Shown here one piece after another: positions 53,830-63,540 of a stretch of 64,000 nucleotides of DNA. How positions within the stretch are numbered: position 1 is the first letter of the stretch; the number at the start of each line of letters is the position of its first letter. A program made the position numbers and the translations under genes. Below the pieces are notes generated by a model, which ran no database searches, was not told where the DNA came from, and was given only the letters and a program-made list of their open reading frames with translations. This stretch comes from Bacillota bacterium (lineage in GTDB: Bacteria; Bacillota; Sulfobacillia; Sulfobacillales; Sulfobacillaceae), in NCBI GenBank assembly GCA_021797825.1, contig JAJZZA010000006.1, positions 1-64,000 of the forward strand. Reading direction: 5' to 3'.

Positions 53830-53923
53830 CGGAACGGGCCGGCGATGCCGAACACGCCCGGGTGATTCTGCCAAACTATGGCGGCCATTAACAAAAGTGT
53901 TGTGCGACTTAACATGTTCGTGA

Positions 53924-53951
53924 TTGTATTTGTCATTCAATGTTGTAAAGT
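53924..53951 (+). promoter_or_regulatory. Candidate ctaB promoter
   Basis: TTGTAT (53924-53929), 16-base spacer, TAAAGT (53946-53951) in an AT-rich stretch about 70 bases before ctaB. Confidence 0.4.
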
Positions 53952-54022
53952 ACAGATGGGATGAAATATGGCGGTGGGATTTGTTTAACTCAGGTATTGA
54001 CCAGAGCGGAGGACGAACACCC

Positions 54023-54913
54023 ATGAACATGGCATTAACCGGCGGCCGGAGGATGGTGATCAGCGACTTCATCGCTCTGATGAAACCGCGCATTATTGTC
54101 TTGCTGTTGATTACGGCGTATTGCGCGATGGTGGTGGCAGCCGGCAAACTGCCCTCGCTGGCCCTGACCGCGGCCACGCTGGCAGGACTGGGTTTGTCCA
54201 CGGGAGGCGCCCATGCCGTGAACATGTGGTATGACCAGGACATTGACCGGGTTATGCGACGCACCCGCAATCGGCCGGTGGCTGCCGGCCGCATGCGCGG
54301 AGAAACCGCGCTGGCGTTCGGAATCGTGACCGAGGCGGTGTCGTTTGGGCTGTTGGGTTGGACGGTCAACTGGATGGCCGCGGCCTGGTCGCTGGCGGGC
54401 TTTCTTTTTTACGTATTTGTCTATACGATATGGTTAAAGCGGCGAACGCCGCAAAATATCGTAATTGGCGGCGCGGCGGGAGCATTTCCTCCGCTGGTGG
54501 GTTGGGCAGCCGTTACCGGACAGGTCAGCCTGGCGGCGTTGATAATGTTCTTGATTATTTTCTTGTGGACGCCGCCACATTTTTGGGCGCTGGCGCTGTA
54601 CAAGCAAGAGGATTACCGTTCGGCCGGCATCCCCATGATGCCGGTGGCCCGTGGCCCGCAGGTGACCAAATGGCAGAGCTTGGGGTACTCGGTGGCTCTT
54701 TTGGGCGTCTCCCTGCTGTTATATTGGACGCATGTGGTAACCGCCGACTACCTGGTGGCGGCCGCTGTGTTAGGCGTCGCCTTCATCGGGTACAACCTGC
54801 GGTCGCTGTTGGAACGGGCCCCGCAGTTGGCATGGGCCAAAAAAACGTTCCGGTTCTCGCTGGTGTATATGGCCTTGCTGTTCACGGCGATGGTGCTCAC
54901 CATCCCCCGCTAG
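54023..54913 (+). CDS. ctaB: Protohaem IX farnesyltransferase (haem O synthase)
   Basis: 296 residues from ATG 54023, behind GCGGAGGA. UbiA-type membrane enzyme with about nine helices. The prenyl-diphosphate motif is NMWYDQDIDRVMRRTRNRP near 67-85, with YTIWLKRRTPQNIVIGGAAGA and LWTPPHFWALALYKQEDY. Makes haem O for haem-copper oxidases. Confidence 0.96.
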   Translation: MNMALTGGRRMVISDFIALMKPRIIVLLLITAYCAMVVAAGKLPSLALTAATLAGLGLSTGGAHAVNMWYDQDIDRVMRRTRNRPVAAGRMRGETALAFGIVTEAVSFGLLGWTVNWMAAAWSLAGFLFYVFVYTIWLKRRTPQNIVIGGAAGAFPPLVGWAAVTGQVSLAALIMFLIIFLWTPPHFWALALYKQEDYRSAGIPMMPVARGPQVTKWQSLGYSVALLGVSLLLYWTHVVTADYLVAAAVLGVAFIGYNLRSLLERAPQLAWAKKTFRFSLVYMALLFTAMVLTIPR

Positions 54914-54948
54914 CAGCCTAGCTAATATTGGTAGGAGGGTAGAGAAAT

Positions 54949-55410
54949 ATGTTGGTTTGGTCCGTGATCAATGAAGCCTTCATGATTTCCAGCGCCACCG
55001 CGGTGGCTTTTGGCTGGTATTTTATCCGTCGCGGACAGCGCGACACGCACCGGCGGTTAATGATTACGGCATCTATCCTCGGCTTGGCATTCTTTATCAG
55101 TTATGTGCTGCAGACCTTACTGGTCGGGGATACCGCCTTTGGGGGCCCCAAAGCGTATGGGTTGTCTTATGCGACGTTCCTGCAGACCCATGCCACACTC
55201 GCGACGGTGGCGGGGGTGCTGGGAGTGATTACCTTGCGCCGCGCGTTCAAGGGGCGATTTGACTTGCACCGTCGGATTGCGCCTTGGACGGCGACCATAT
55301 GGTTTGTGGCGGCGGGCTCCGGTTTGATGGTCTTTTTGCTTTTGTACGTAATTTTCCAACCGGGACCCACGACCAACATTTTACGAGCCATGGGGATTGG
55401 CCATTTGTAA
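54949..55410 (+). CDS. DUF420 membrane protein
   Basis: 153 residues, four membrane helices. Conserved His in DTHRRLMITAS and FDLHRRIAPWTATIW and the segment FLQTHATLATVAGVLG fit DUF420 (YozB-like), usually encoded near cytochrome oxidase assembly genes, as here 35 bases after ctaB. GTAGGAGGG precedes the ATG. Confidence 0.9.
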   Translation: MLVWSVINEAFMISSATAVAFGWYFIRRGQRDTHRRLMITASILGLAFFISYVLQTLLVGDTAFGGPKAYGLSYATFLQTHATLATVAGVLGVITLRRAFKGRFDLHRRIAPWTATIWFVAAGSGLMVFLLLYVIFQPGPTTNILRAMGIGHL

Positions 55411-55564
55411 GGCGCGTAACTGGGGACAGCTTGACAAGACCCGGAATTGTCGCCATGCTGCGACGGAGTCTAGACAGGATAACGCAGGCGTTACGGTGGG
55501 GAGGTGGGGTGGGCGCATTGGGCACCTCATATTGGCGCAATCGGGAAGGGATGGTGATGGCAAG

Positions 55565-56911
55565 ATGGATCACGGAGTGACCGCCCGTCCCAACTATCGC
55601 ATGTTGACCATTTACCTTACCGGGATTTTTATGGGCGCCTTGGACACCAATGTTGTCGGGCCGGTGTTCACCCTGATTACGCATAGTTTCCGCGTTTCGT
55701 TGGGATGGACCGCCTGGACGGTAACCGCCTATACCGTGGCCTACATTGCCTCGACCGTTCTGGCCGGGGCGGTCGGAGACCGTATGGGGCACAAACGGAT
55801 GTTTGTTTTGGGAATCGTCGCGTTTGGGCTGGCCTCCGTGTTGGCCGCAGTGTCCCCGGTATTTTGGGTTTTTGTGGCGGCCCGGGCCATTCAAGGCATC
55901 GGGGCGGGGGCGGTTTATCCCAATGCGCAGGCGGAAGGGATTCGCCAATTCCCGCCGGAGAAAAAGGGCATGGCGTTAGGCATATTCGGTGCCGTGTTCG
56001 GGATTGCCAGCATCGTGGGGCCGACCGTCGGCGGGATTTTGGGACAGTTTTTGGGGTGGCCGGCGGTCTTTTTGGTCAATGTGCCCATTGCTCTGGGGGT
56101 GCTGGTCGTGGCACGCCGGCTGCCCTCCTCTGACGTGCATGCGCGGCCCCTGCCAGACGTGGCGGGAGGTCTAAGCTTTTCCGCCATGCTGGCCATGTTG
56201 TTGCTGTTTGTGATGATTACGTCCAATCAACGTTGGGTTTTCCTGGCTGTCGGCTTAGTCCTGGTCGGGTCGTTTATCAGCCGTCAGCGTAGGGCGGCGG
56301 TGCCGTTTTTGGATACCCGTCCGCTGGCAAACAGTGCGGGGATAGCCATGATGGCGGGGGCGGCGCTGATCGGACTTGATATGTCCGCAGCCATTTTTGT
56401 TCCGACCCTGGTGCAACGTGCCTTGCATTTCAGTGTGGTGGCGTCCGGCCTGGCGTTGCTGCCGGCCGCGTTTAGCGGAGCCCTCTTAAGCGGAGTGGGT
56501 GGGGTGATGACCGACCGCGTGGGCCCCCGCAAAGTCTTGACCATCGGGCTGGTCGCGGGAGCCGGCGGCGGACTGCTGCTGGCCTGGCCCCCCTTGGTCA
56601 TGGTGCGATTCATCCTGGCGATGATCCTCCTCGGAACCGGTACCGCGTTTACCATGGGGGCTCCGTTGAATCGCATGGCCCTTGCCTTGTATCGCGACGA
56701 TCAGGCGGGTGAAGCTTTGTCTCTGATTGCGGTGTTCCGCGGGATCGGAGTTGCCGCCGGCCCGATTATTTTAACCTCGGCGCAAGTGTTCCATGGGTTC
56801 ACCGGAATGTTCGGGAGCGTCTTCGTGGCCTCGCTCGTCGGCGTGGTGGCCTTCTTGTTTGTGCCCAATGTGCGTCCCGCGCCGCGCGCCAAAGTCGCCC
56901 CGGAAGGATAA
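55565..56911 (+). CDS. MFS transporter, DHA2 (drug:H+ antiporter)-like
   Basis: 448 residues from ATG 55565, where hydrophobic homology starts. About 12-14 helices. Motifs GAVGDRMGHKRMFVLG (loop 2-3, family motif A), ARAIQGIGAGAVYPNAQA and VGPTVGGILGQFLGWPAVFLVNVPIAL are typical of EmrB/QacA-type exporters. Substrate unknown. Confidence 0.9.
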   Translation: MDHGVTARPNYRMLTIYLTGIFMGALDTNVVGPVFTLITHSFRVSLGWTAWTVTAYTVAYIASTVLAGAVGDRMGHKRMFVLGIVAFGLASVLAAVSPVFWVFVAARAIQGIGAGAVYPNAQAEGIRQFPPEKKGMALGIFGAVFGIASIVGPTVGGILGQFLGWPAVFLVNVPIALGVLVVARRLPSSDVHARPLPDVAGGLSFSAMLAMLLLFVMITSNQRWVFLAVGLVLVGSFISRQRRAAVPFLDTRPLANSAGIAMMAGAALIGLDMSAAIFVPTLVQRALHFSVVASGLALLPAAFSGALLSGVGGVMTDRVGPRKVLTIGLVAGAGGGLLLAWPPLVMVRFILAMILLGTGTAFTMGAPLNRMALALYRDDQAGEALSLIAVFRGIGVAAGPIILTSAQVFHGFTGMFGSVFVASLVGVVAFLFVPNVRPAPRAKVAPEG

Positions 56912-57269
56912 CCGGGTATGGTGATTGCCGCCGGGTCATCAAGCAGGCAGGGGTTCCACCGTGCGGGCATGACCTTAGTCGTGCCCCGGGTTTTTCTCGG
57001 CGGGGCGATTTATCGTCGGCGAGGCATGCCCGATTGGTTGGCGGCTCTAATGCGGGTGGCATCCGTTAATCACCAAGTCGACGCGATGCGGCATCTGACT
57101 AGTGCCTCGGCGGGATCGTGGACCACCGTCGGCGGAATGACCTCAAAACCCTGCCAGTTGGCACCAAGACCTGACCGGGCGCCACGGCTCCAACCGGTCC
57201 CGGCCATGGCGGCGATTGCGCCAGCAAGCAACCAGGAGCCCAGCACTGGGCTCCTGGGGAAAGGGCAGG
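56912..57269. other. Convergent intergenic region
   Basis: 358 bases between the MFS and trxB stops. Contains the hairpin at 57233-57256; no gene supported. Confidence 0.5.
57233..57256. terminator. Near-perfect palindrome downstream of trxB
   Basis: CAGGAGCCCAG (57233-57243) and CTGGGCTCCTG (57246-57256) are exact inverted repeats 2 bases apart, 13 bases beyond the trxB stop on the minus strand. Likely terminator stem for trxB, although no T-run follows. Confidence 0.55.
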
Positions 57270-58208
57270 CTAACTGGGCAACGGGGAATTTTCCAGCCAT
57301 TTCTCGGCATCCATCGCGGCGCGGCAGCCGCTTCCGGCGGCGGTAATGGCTTGCCGGTAATGGGGATCGGCGACATCACCGCAGGCAAAGACCCCTTCGA
57401 TATTGGTGGCGGTGCTAAGCCCTTGGGTCTTGATATACCCAACCCGGTCGGTGTCGAGGATCCCCTGCAAAAATCCGGTGTTGGGGGCATGGCCGATGGC
57501 GACGAATATGCCGTCCGCCGGGATTACCCGAATCTCCCCCGACGCGTTGTCTTTGACCTTCATACCCACCACCCGATTGTCTTCCCCGACCACTTCCAGC
57601 GGACTGAGGTTAAGGGCCCAGCGGATTTTAGGATGGTTATGGGCTCGTTCCTGCATGACCTTTGAGGCCCTCAGGGCATCGCGGCGATGAACGATGGTGA
57701 TGTCGGAGGCGTACTTGGTTAAGAACAGCGCTTCTTCCATGGCGGAATCGCCGCCTCCGATGACGATCAGACTCTTGTTGCGAAAGAAAAACCCGTCGCA
57801 GGTGGCGCAGGTCGACACCCCATGCCCGATGAGTTCGCTTTCTCCCGGGATTCCCAATAGTTTGGCGGAGGCTCCGGTTGCGACGATAACCGCATCGGCG
57901 GCGTAAGAGAGACTGTCATCCACGGAAACTTGCAAGGGACGCTGGCTGAAGTCTACGGAGGTGACCCAGCCATATTGAAAGCGGGCCCCAAACCGCTCAG
58001 CCTGCTTTTTCATAGCCTCCATCAAATCCGGTCCCATTACCCCTTCCGGAAATCCTGGGAAGTTTTCCACCTCGGTGGTGAGCATCAACTGGCCGCCGGG
58101 CTCGTTGCCTTCAATGACCAGCGGATGCAGATTGGCGCGGGCGGCATAGATGGCGGCGGTATAGCCTGCCGGGCCAGTGCCGAGAATCATGAGATGTTCT
58201 TTGTCCAA
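57270..58208 (-). CDS. trxB: Thioredoxin reductase
   Basis: 312 residues. FAD motif GTGPAGYTAAIYAARANL near 9, redox pair in STCATCDGFFF near 132 (C-A-T-C), NADPH motif IGGGDSAMEEALFL near 153, and FACGDVADPHYRQAITAAGSG near the end. GGGGGAAC precedes the ATG. Confidence 0.97.
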   Translation of the reverse strand: MDKEHLMILGTGPAGYTAAIYAARANLHPLVIEGNEPGGQLMLTTEVENFPGFPEGVMGPDLMEAMKKQAERFGARFQYGWVTSVDFSQRPLQVSVDDSLSYAADAVIVATGASAKLLGIPGESELIGHGVSTCATCDGFFFRNKSLIVIGGGDSAMEEALFLTKYASDITIVHRRDALRASKVMQERAHNHPKIRWALNLSPLEVVGEDNRVVGMKVKDNASGEIRVIPADGIFVAIGHAPNTGFLQGILDTDRVGYIKTQGLSTATNIEGVFACGDVADPHYRQAITAAGSGCRAAMDAEKWLENSPLPS

Positions 58209-58308
58209 CGTTGTTCCCCCTTAGCAATGTGTTGGTTGGTGAGCGTATTTTGGGATGAGACCGCTCGCGGATGAGGTGACGGGTCGGCCGCACGAATCAT
58301 CGTCTTTC

Positions 58309-58337
58309 AGTATACTGTTCGGAAAGCAACCCTCCAA
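58309..58337 (-). promoter_or_regulatory. Candidate trxB promoter
   Basis: Read on the minus strand: TTGGAG (58332-58337), 17-base spacer, TATACT (58309-58314), about 100 bases before the start codon. Confidence 0.5.
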
Positions 58338-58490
58338 GTTTGGACCTCGGCGACCGGGTTTTTCCACCCGCGACGGACGTGCCCACGGAAGAGCTGTGCG
58401 GTGCTGCGGTGCCGTCGAGCGCGTGTTGCCGAAAATGATCTGTGCGCCTCGGTGAACGGTAAAATGAAACAAAGCAGAGGTGAACCGACA

Positions 58491-58775
58491 GTGGATCCAT
58501 CTCACGGCCCGAAAGGGTGGAGAGCCGATTTGCAGGACGCAGCGCCCTGGACGAAAGCGACCAAACGCCGTTTTCAGGCAGCGGCGGTGGTAACTTTGAT
58601 GATGGTAGGGTGTGCTTACCTATTGCTCTGGCTTGCGGTCAGCGGCGTGGTCGCCGCCTGGGCAGCTTTTTCCGCGGAGGGGGTCTCGGTGCTGGTAGCC
58701 TATTGGTCGATTATGCTGGCCATTCGCAGTCGCCGCCGCGATGTGGCTCGCCACAAAAAGCCCGCAAACCGGTAG
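58491..58775 (+). CDS. Small two-helix membrane protein
   Basis: 94 residues from GTG 58491, chosen because AGAGGTGA lies 8 bases upstream. Hydrophilic N-terminus, two membrane helices (AAAVVTLMMVGCAYLLLWLA and a second around VSVLVAYWSIMLAI) and a basic Arg/Lys tail. Unknown function. Confidence 0.6.
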   Translation: MDPSHGPKGWRADLQDAAPWTKATKRRFQAAAVVTLMMVGCAYLLLWLAVSGVVAAWAAFSAEGVSVLVAYWSIMLAIRSRRRDVARHKKPANR

Positions 58776-58799
58776 CGGGGGGCCTGCCCGGGAATTCTG

Positions 58800-59409
58800 T
58801 CACCCAAGCGTATCGAGGGGGATCATTCTCCGACGACTGGCCTCCACGACCGCCTGAGTGCGGTCTTTGACGCGCAGTTTTGCCAGGATGCGGCTGACAT
58901 GCGCCTTCACGGTCTTTTCCGATACACCCAGTCTTGCGGCAATCTGCTTGTTGGGCAAGCCTTGAGACATGGCTTGCAGGATATCGTGTTCCCTGGCGGT
59001 CAATGGTGTATCGGGGGGATCGGCCGTGGGGTAGAGCCAATTCCAGGCGTGAAGGTCGACCGTAATTTGACCCTGATGGGTCTGCCGAATGGTTCCCAAC
59101 AGGCTTTGGGGACTAGCGGTTTTGTCGAAGTACGCCGACGCGCCCGCCGCCAGAGCGGCCCGACAACGACGGGGATCGTCATATGACGTCAGCGCAACCG
59201 CCCGGGTGTTTGGGAAATGGCGCCCGATGTGTCCGATTAGGCCGATCCCATCCTATCGGGGTGTCTGGCGGAATCGCCAGCAGGTCGCTGGCGCGGGCGA
59301 AAACGCCAATCAGCTCAAGGTCGGCGGCGCCCTGCAAAAATGTCCGCAGACCTTCCCGAACAACGGGGTGGTCGTCTACCACCGCAACGCGGATGCGCGA
59401 ATTACTCAT
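58800..59409 (-). pseudogene. NarL/LuxR-type response regulator, broken
   Basis: The N-terminus IRVAVVDDHPVVREGLRTFL and the C-terminal LuxR helix-turn-helix (LTAREHDILQAMSQGLPNKQIA with VSEKTVKAHVSRILAKL) belong to one regulator but lie in different frames. The receiver switches frame near 59245-59255: after PPDTP the family sequence resumes as DGIGLIGHIGRHFPNTRAVALTSYDD one frame over. About 11 residues that should include the phospho-acceptor Asp are missing, so this is a deletion of roughly 33 bases, not a simple indel. The start overlaps the kinase stop by 8 bases. Confidence 0.8.
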
Positions 59410-60998
59410 GTTCGGAGCCCTCGCGCCGGGGCCCAGGGTGCCCGGTTATCGCCGGCAGGTTAATGTCGAGCTGCGTGCCGGCGCCGCAGGCGGTGTGCAT
59501 GGCGAGGCTGGCCCCGATTGCCTGCAGCCGTTCAGTCATGGTGGACGACCCGAGACCCCGACGCACCGCTTGGGGGTCATAGCCTTGACCGTTGTCCGAG
59601 ATGGTGATGCGCGTGCCGTTGCCGTCTGGGGTAATGGCAATGTGCGCGGTTGTGGCCCGCGAATGGCGCAGGATATTTTGCAGGGCTTCGTCTATCACCG
59701 CCGACAGACCGTCGTGCTCGGGCGGCGAGAGAACCGGGTCCTTCAGCGGAGCATTCAGGGTGAAGCGGATAATGCCGGCCAGATTCAAGGTTGCGACCCG
59801 TTCTTGCAACCGGTCGACCAAGGCGCGGGACGGAGCCCGTCTTAGGGTCCCCGCCATTTGCCGCATCTCGATTTGTGCCTCGCGGACCAGCACTTGTACC
59901 CGGTCGATGAGCATCGCCAAGCCATTGTTGGCGTCGGGGATCAACAGACGGGCGTTATTCAGCAATAGTTGGGCGGAAAACAGCCGTTGGCTGACCGCGT
60001 CATGCAGATCCGCGGCCAGTTGACGGCGCTCCGTGGACTGTGCGGACGCCACAGACTCCCGGTGCAACCGATCCTGTTCGAGCAGGCTGCCCGGTTGCCA
60101 AGCGAATGTGGTCAGGATTTCTTGGTCGCCCGGCATAAATCCGTTGGCCGACGCGGTTTCCAGCCGCAGTTGCCAGGCGGTGCCGGGAATGTCTGCGATA
60201 ACGGCGCTGCGAGCATCGGCCAGCAGACGCCACTGATCGGCAGGCCATCGCTTGGGAAGCCTTGCGGGCCGGTACCGGTATTCCGGCGGGGGGATTGACA
60301 TGACCGGCGATCAGCCGCGGGTCTTCGCCAATGGCGAGGATGCCACACGCATCGTAGCCTAAGAAGCGGGCAAATTGTTCGAGGGCAGCGTGCAAAATTG
60401 TGTCCGGCCCGCGGAGAACTCGTAAATCCGCCCAAACCCGATGTAACGCCCGCAATTTTTGAACGTGCTCCTCCTGATCCTTGAGCGGACCGGAACGGTC
60501 AATCGCCACAGCCACCTGAAATTCGACCGTGCGCAGGAGGTTTAATGCGCGGCGGTTAAAGACGGAGTCGCCGGATGCCGCCACATTTAAGATGCCGAGC
60601 GGTTTTCCTTTGCTGCGCAATGGAACGCTGGCATGGTACACTAACCCGCATTTGTCTCCGGAGGCTTGGCCAAGGCGACTGCATTGCACGATATTGACGG
60701 CTGTCCGTAGTCGTCCGTTAACAAAGCGGTCCTGATATTCGCACCATCCCGACTTTAAAGGGGATCCGGCGTTTTGAGCTAGAGCCGGTGGCAAATCGCT
60801 TGCGCCCACCTCCACAAAGGTAAAACGATGCGGATGGTAACGAAACACCCAGGCAGTTTTTAGGCCCAGCACGCCGCTTAACCGGGGCAGCATGGCTCCC
60901 ATGACGGAGGTCACCGTATTGGTCTCATTTAAAGCCTCGGCGATGGAGCGCAACATGATCACAACGCGGTCGTCCTCGCCCGCTGGTTCCGATGTCAT
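59402..60998 (-). pseudogene. GAF-domain sensor histidine kinase (NarX/DegS-like), frameshifted
   Basis: Residues from 60998 read a GAF sensor region (about 20-180, with CGLVYHASVPLRSKGKPLGILNVA) and then a second sensor segment ending HVNPPAG. In another frame, from about 60290, follow the HisKA_3 dimerisation/phosphorylation site (AADLHDAVSQRLFSAQLLL), DEALQNILRHSRA and the ATPase motifs SDNGQGYDP and GLGSSTMTERL. The two join if one C is removed from the C6 run (minus strand) around 60284-60292. Cytoplasmic sensor, no membrane helix. The downstream half could start alone at ATG 60301 but lacks a ribosome binding site. Confidence 0.8.
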
Positions 60999-61619
60999 AA
61001 GGGTCGGTTGTCCGGTTCCCTATCATCATAGCAAGGGGAAGGGGATACGTGAGCGGATGGCCGAAAACAGGCGACGAGCCTTGGCCGCGGCTAAGCCATC
61101 CGCTAAATTGTGCCAAGGGCTGGCCACCATGGTGGGTCGCCCGCGGGTATGCTATACTCTTGGCAGAGGTCGGGGAACCCCATGCGAAAAGTGGGCTTTT
61201 GGCATGGACGTTGGGTGGGTTCGATTGTGTCGGCGTCTTAGGCCAGGCTGGCTGCGCGATTCGTCGGATCAAATGCCCGAGAAGGCGATAAGAGAGCGTC
61301 GTTTCAGATTCGCGATAACGTCGGGGATTTGGCATCGGGCCGGTAGTTGGCGGTCGCCGGGTTGACGACCCGGGTCAAAAAGAAAGATGGGGTCGTGGTT
61401 GCTTCCCACACCATCAAGCCTGTTTTTTGGGGTTGCTGCGAAATTCTGGTTTTATATTCATTGCGTGTCGGTCGACTTCATGGGGAACCCACATCATGGA
61501 ATCCCATCCTTGCCTTAAAGCATCCAAGCGATGATTCGTCAATCTCCATGGCTCAGGTGCCTAAGGAGCCACGCCGTAAATGAGTCAAGACTGGGCTGGT
61601 CCGGAAAGGGAGGATCGTT
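60999..61619. other. 0.6-kb gene-free region
   Basis: No supported gene. A TATACT occurs near 61150 without a -35 partner. The right end holds AAAGGGAGGA, the ribosome binding site of the next gene. Confidence 0.45.
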
Positions 61620-62387
61620 TTGAATTGGGGGCGTGAAGGCCGGAGCGCAGGTGGAGGCGGTTCCCTAACCCGGCCCAAAGCCCGAACGTGGGTTTGGATT
61701 GGGGTGGCGGCGGTCGCAGGCATTATTGTGGTGGTTGCGTGGAACGCCATCCGGCGCGGATTGGGCTGGACGCAATGGTTGCAGGCGCTGGCCAACGGGT
61801 TAAGGCGACTGGCAACGGCGATGGGGCCTTGGGGGCCATTGCTGTTGGTTGGTTCGTTAGCCATCCATAGCGTGGTGTTTTTTCTGCCGATGGAGATTCC
61901 TAGTCTGGCGGCGCTGGCGTTATACGGTTCCATCCGCGGAGTGGCCATTATCTGGATGGGGTCGATGGCGGCCGCGGGGATGTCCTACGCCCTGGGCTGG
62001 GCGGCGGGCCCGCCGCTGCTTCGCCGATTTGTTCGCAACCCCCGAGTGTGGGTTATTCAAGAACGGGTTGCCGAGCTGAATCCCTTGGCACTCATCCTGT
62101 TGCGGTGGGTGTCGCTGGTCCCGTTTGACGTGCTCAACATGGTGTTTGGCTCCTGCCGCGTGCCGATGCGACGGTTTGCATGGACGACTGGAGTAGGCGT
62201 GCTGACCACCAACGTCGCGTTGGCGTTGGTCTATCATTCGGCCCGGCATTTTGACTGGGCGTTTTTGGTCGGGGTCTTTGCCGTTATCATGCTGGCGGGG
62301 TGGGGGGCGTGGAAGGTGGCCCGTGACCGGTTTCCTGAACTGATGGACGGCGTGATCCCCCGCAATTCTGAACCGCCGTCTTCTTAA
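61620..62387 (+). CDS. TVP38/TMEM64 (VTT-domain) membrane protein
   Basis: 255 residues from a TTG start 6 bases after AAAGGGAGGA. A Gly/Arg-rich cytoplasmic start, then about six helices with the VTT/SNARE-associated pattern: MEIPSLAALALYGSIRG, GSMAAAGMSYALGWAAG, LILLRWVSLVPFDVLNMVFGSCRVPMRRF. The family is related to DedA and lipid scramblases; its role in bacteria is uncertain. Confidence 0.82.
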   Translation: MNWGREGRSAGGGGSLTRPKARTWVWIGVAAVAGIIVVVAWNAIRRGLGWTQWLQALANGLRRLATAMGPWGPLLLVGSLAIHSVVFFLPMEIPSLAALALYGSIRGVAIIWMGSMAAAGMSYALGWAAGPPLLRRFVRNPRVWVIQERVAELNPLALILLRWVSLVPFDVLNMVFGSCRVPMRRFAWTTGVGVLTTNVALALVYHSARHFDWAFLVGVFAVIMLAGWGAWKVARDRFPELMDGVIPRNSEPPSS

Positions 62388-62929
62388 CCACAACCAGGCC
62401 GGGGGGACCGGACCATACGTTTGTCGCGCGGCCGACGCCAACGAACAATGCACCGCGAGATACCAAGGGTTTCAGCATCGTTGCACGATGGCGCGGACAG
62501 GCAAACGACCGTCCGTCGCTCGCCGTTGCAGGGTGCGGTCGGCCCGGCAGCCGGTTCGCGGGAAAGTGCATGGGGCGTTTCCCATATTGACTGGCTGTGC
62601 CTGATTTGTTCGTTGTTGCTATACTCATGCCGATCATCTTGGCCGCTTTGCCGATGCTGACGAATTGATCGTCCATCTTATAAACACGTGTCGGTAGTAT
62701 TTCCCATCACGATGCTTTACAAGTAATTCGTGAAGCAGTTACCCTTTCCATAAATTGCCTCAATTGTTGTCCCCGAGAGGTATAGATAGCCGGTATTTTT
62801 CGCAGTGGGAGTAACTTAGGCTGTCCGCGAGAAGACTTATCGCCGTGTGTGTGGGCGGTCGTGTGAGCGAACTTCATTTAGGATTGTTTGTGGAGCTGCC
62901 GGTGACCAACGAACGCGCCGACTGCGATC
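62388..62929. other. Gene-free region upstream of the decayed MFS gene
   Basis: No supported gene. Part of it (62690-62830) is AT-richer than most of the window. Confidence 0.4.
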
Positions 62930-63540
62930 GGCCAGATCTCAACACGATGGCCAAAGCGTTGCGCAACGGAACGCTTTGGCGCTCGGCTACGCCGTGGCCA
63001 GGTTTCTGCCTGGCTTGCCGAAAAAAGCGGATTCGGCGTTCAGGCGCCAGGGATCATCACAGCCTTGCCGTTGGTCACGGACATCAAGGGATTGATTATG
63101 GTCGGATGGTTTTCAGACCGCGCGATGGCCCGCAAGCGGTTTGTGCTGGTGCTTCACTGATTTTGGGGGTGGGCGTGGTTGTGAGCGCCGTGACGCAAAA
63201 TGTGGTGGTCTTTGCGTTGGCGCTCTTTGATCTTGAAGGGATTTGGCCCGTATTCGTTTTGGGACCGTTTTTTGGCGTTGATGGGTCAACTGCTGCCTGC
63301 CGAAACGGCTGGTGCGGGGTTCGGATTGACTAATGCCGTCGGAAACCTGGGCGGATTCTTCGGCCCCTGACGATGCGGGCTCTCGATATCGCTGCCGGCA
63401 GCTTTTTCAGTGGATTCCTCCTTTTTTGGGCGTCTCGGCTTTGCTGGTGGCGGTTCTCATAGGGGGCGTGCCTGTTCGTGAAGGACGGGATGCGCACGTC
63501 GGCATCGCCAGTCGGCGCACGAGGCATTCGGCGGGTTGCG
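62930..63540 (+). pseudogene. Decayed MFS transporter (anion:cation symporter-like)
   Basis: Fragments of one transporter lie in changing frames. WLAEKSGFGVQAPGIITALP with GLIMVGWFSDRAMARKRFVLV (63011-63165) is followed by SLILGVGVVVSAVTQNVVVFALALF in a second frame. ALMGQLLPAETAGAGFGLTN and AVGNLGGFFGP come next, ending at a stop (63368-63370), and ALLVAVLIGGVPVREG in a third frame. The N-terminal half is missing. At least three frameshifts; clearly non-functional. Confidence 0.75.
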
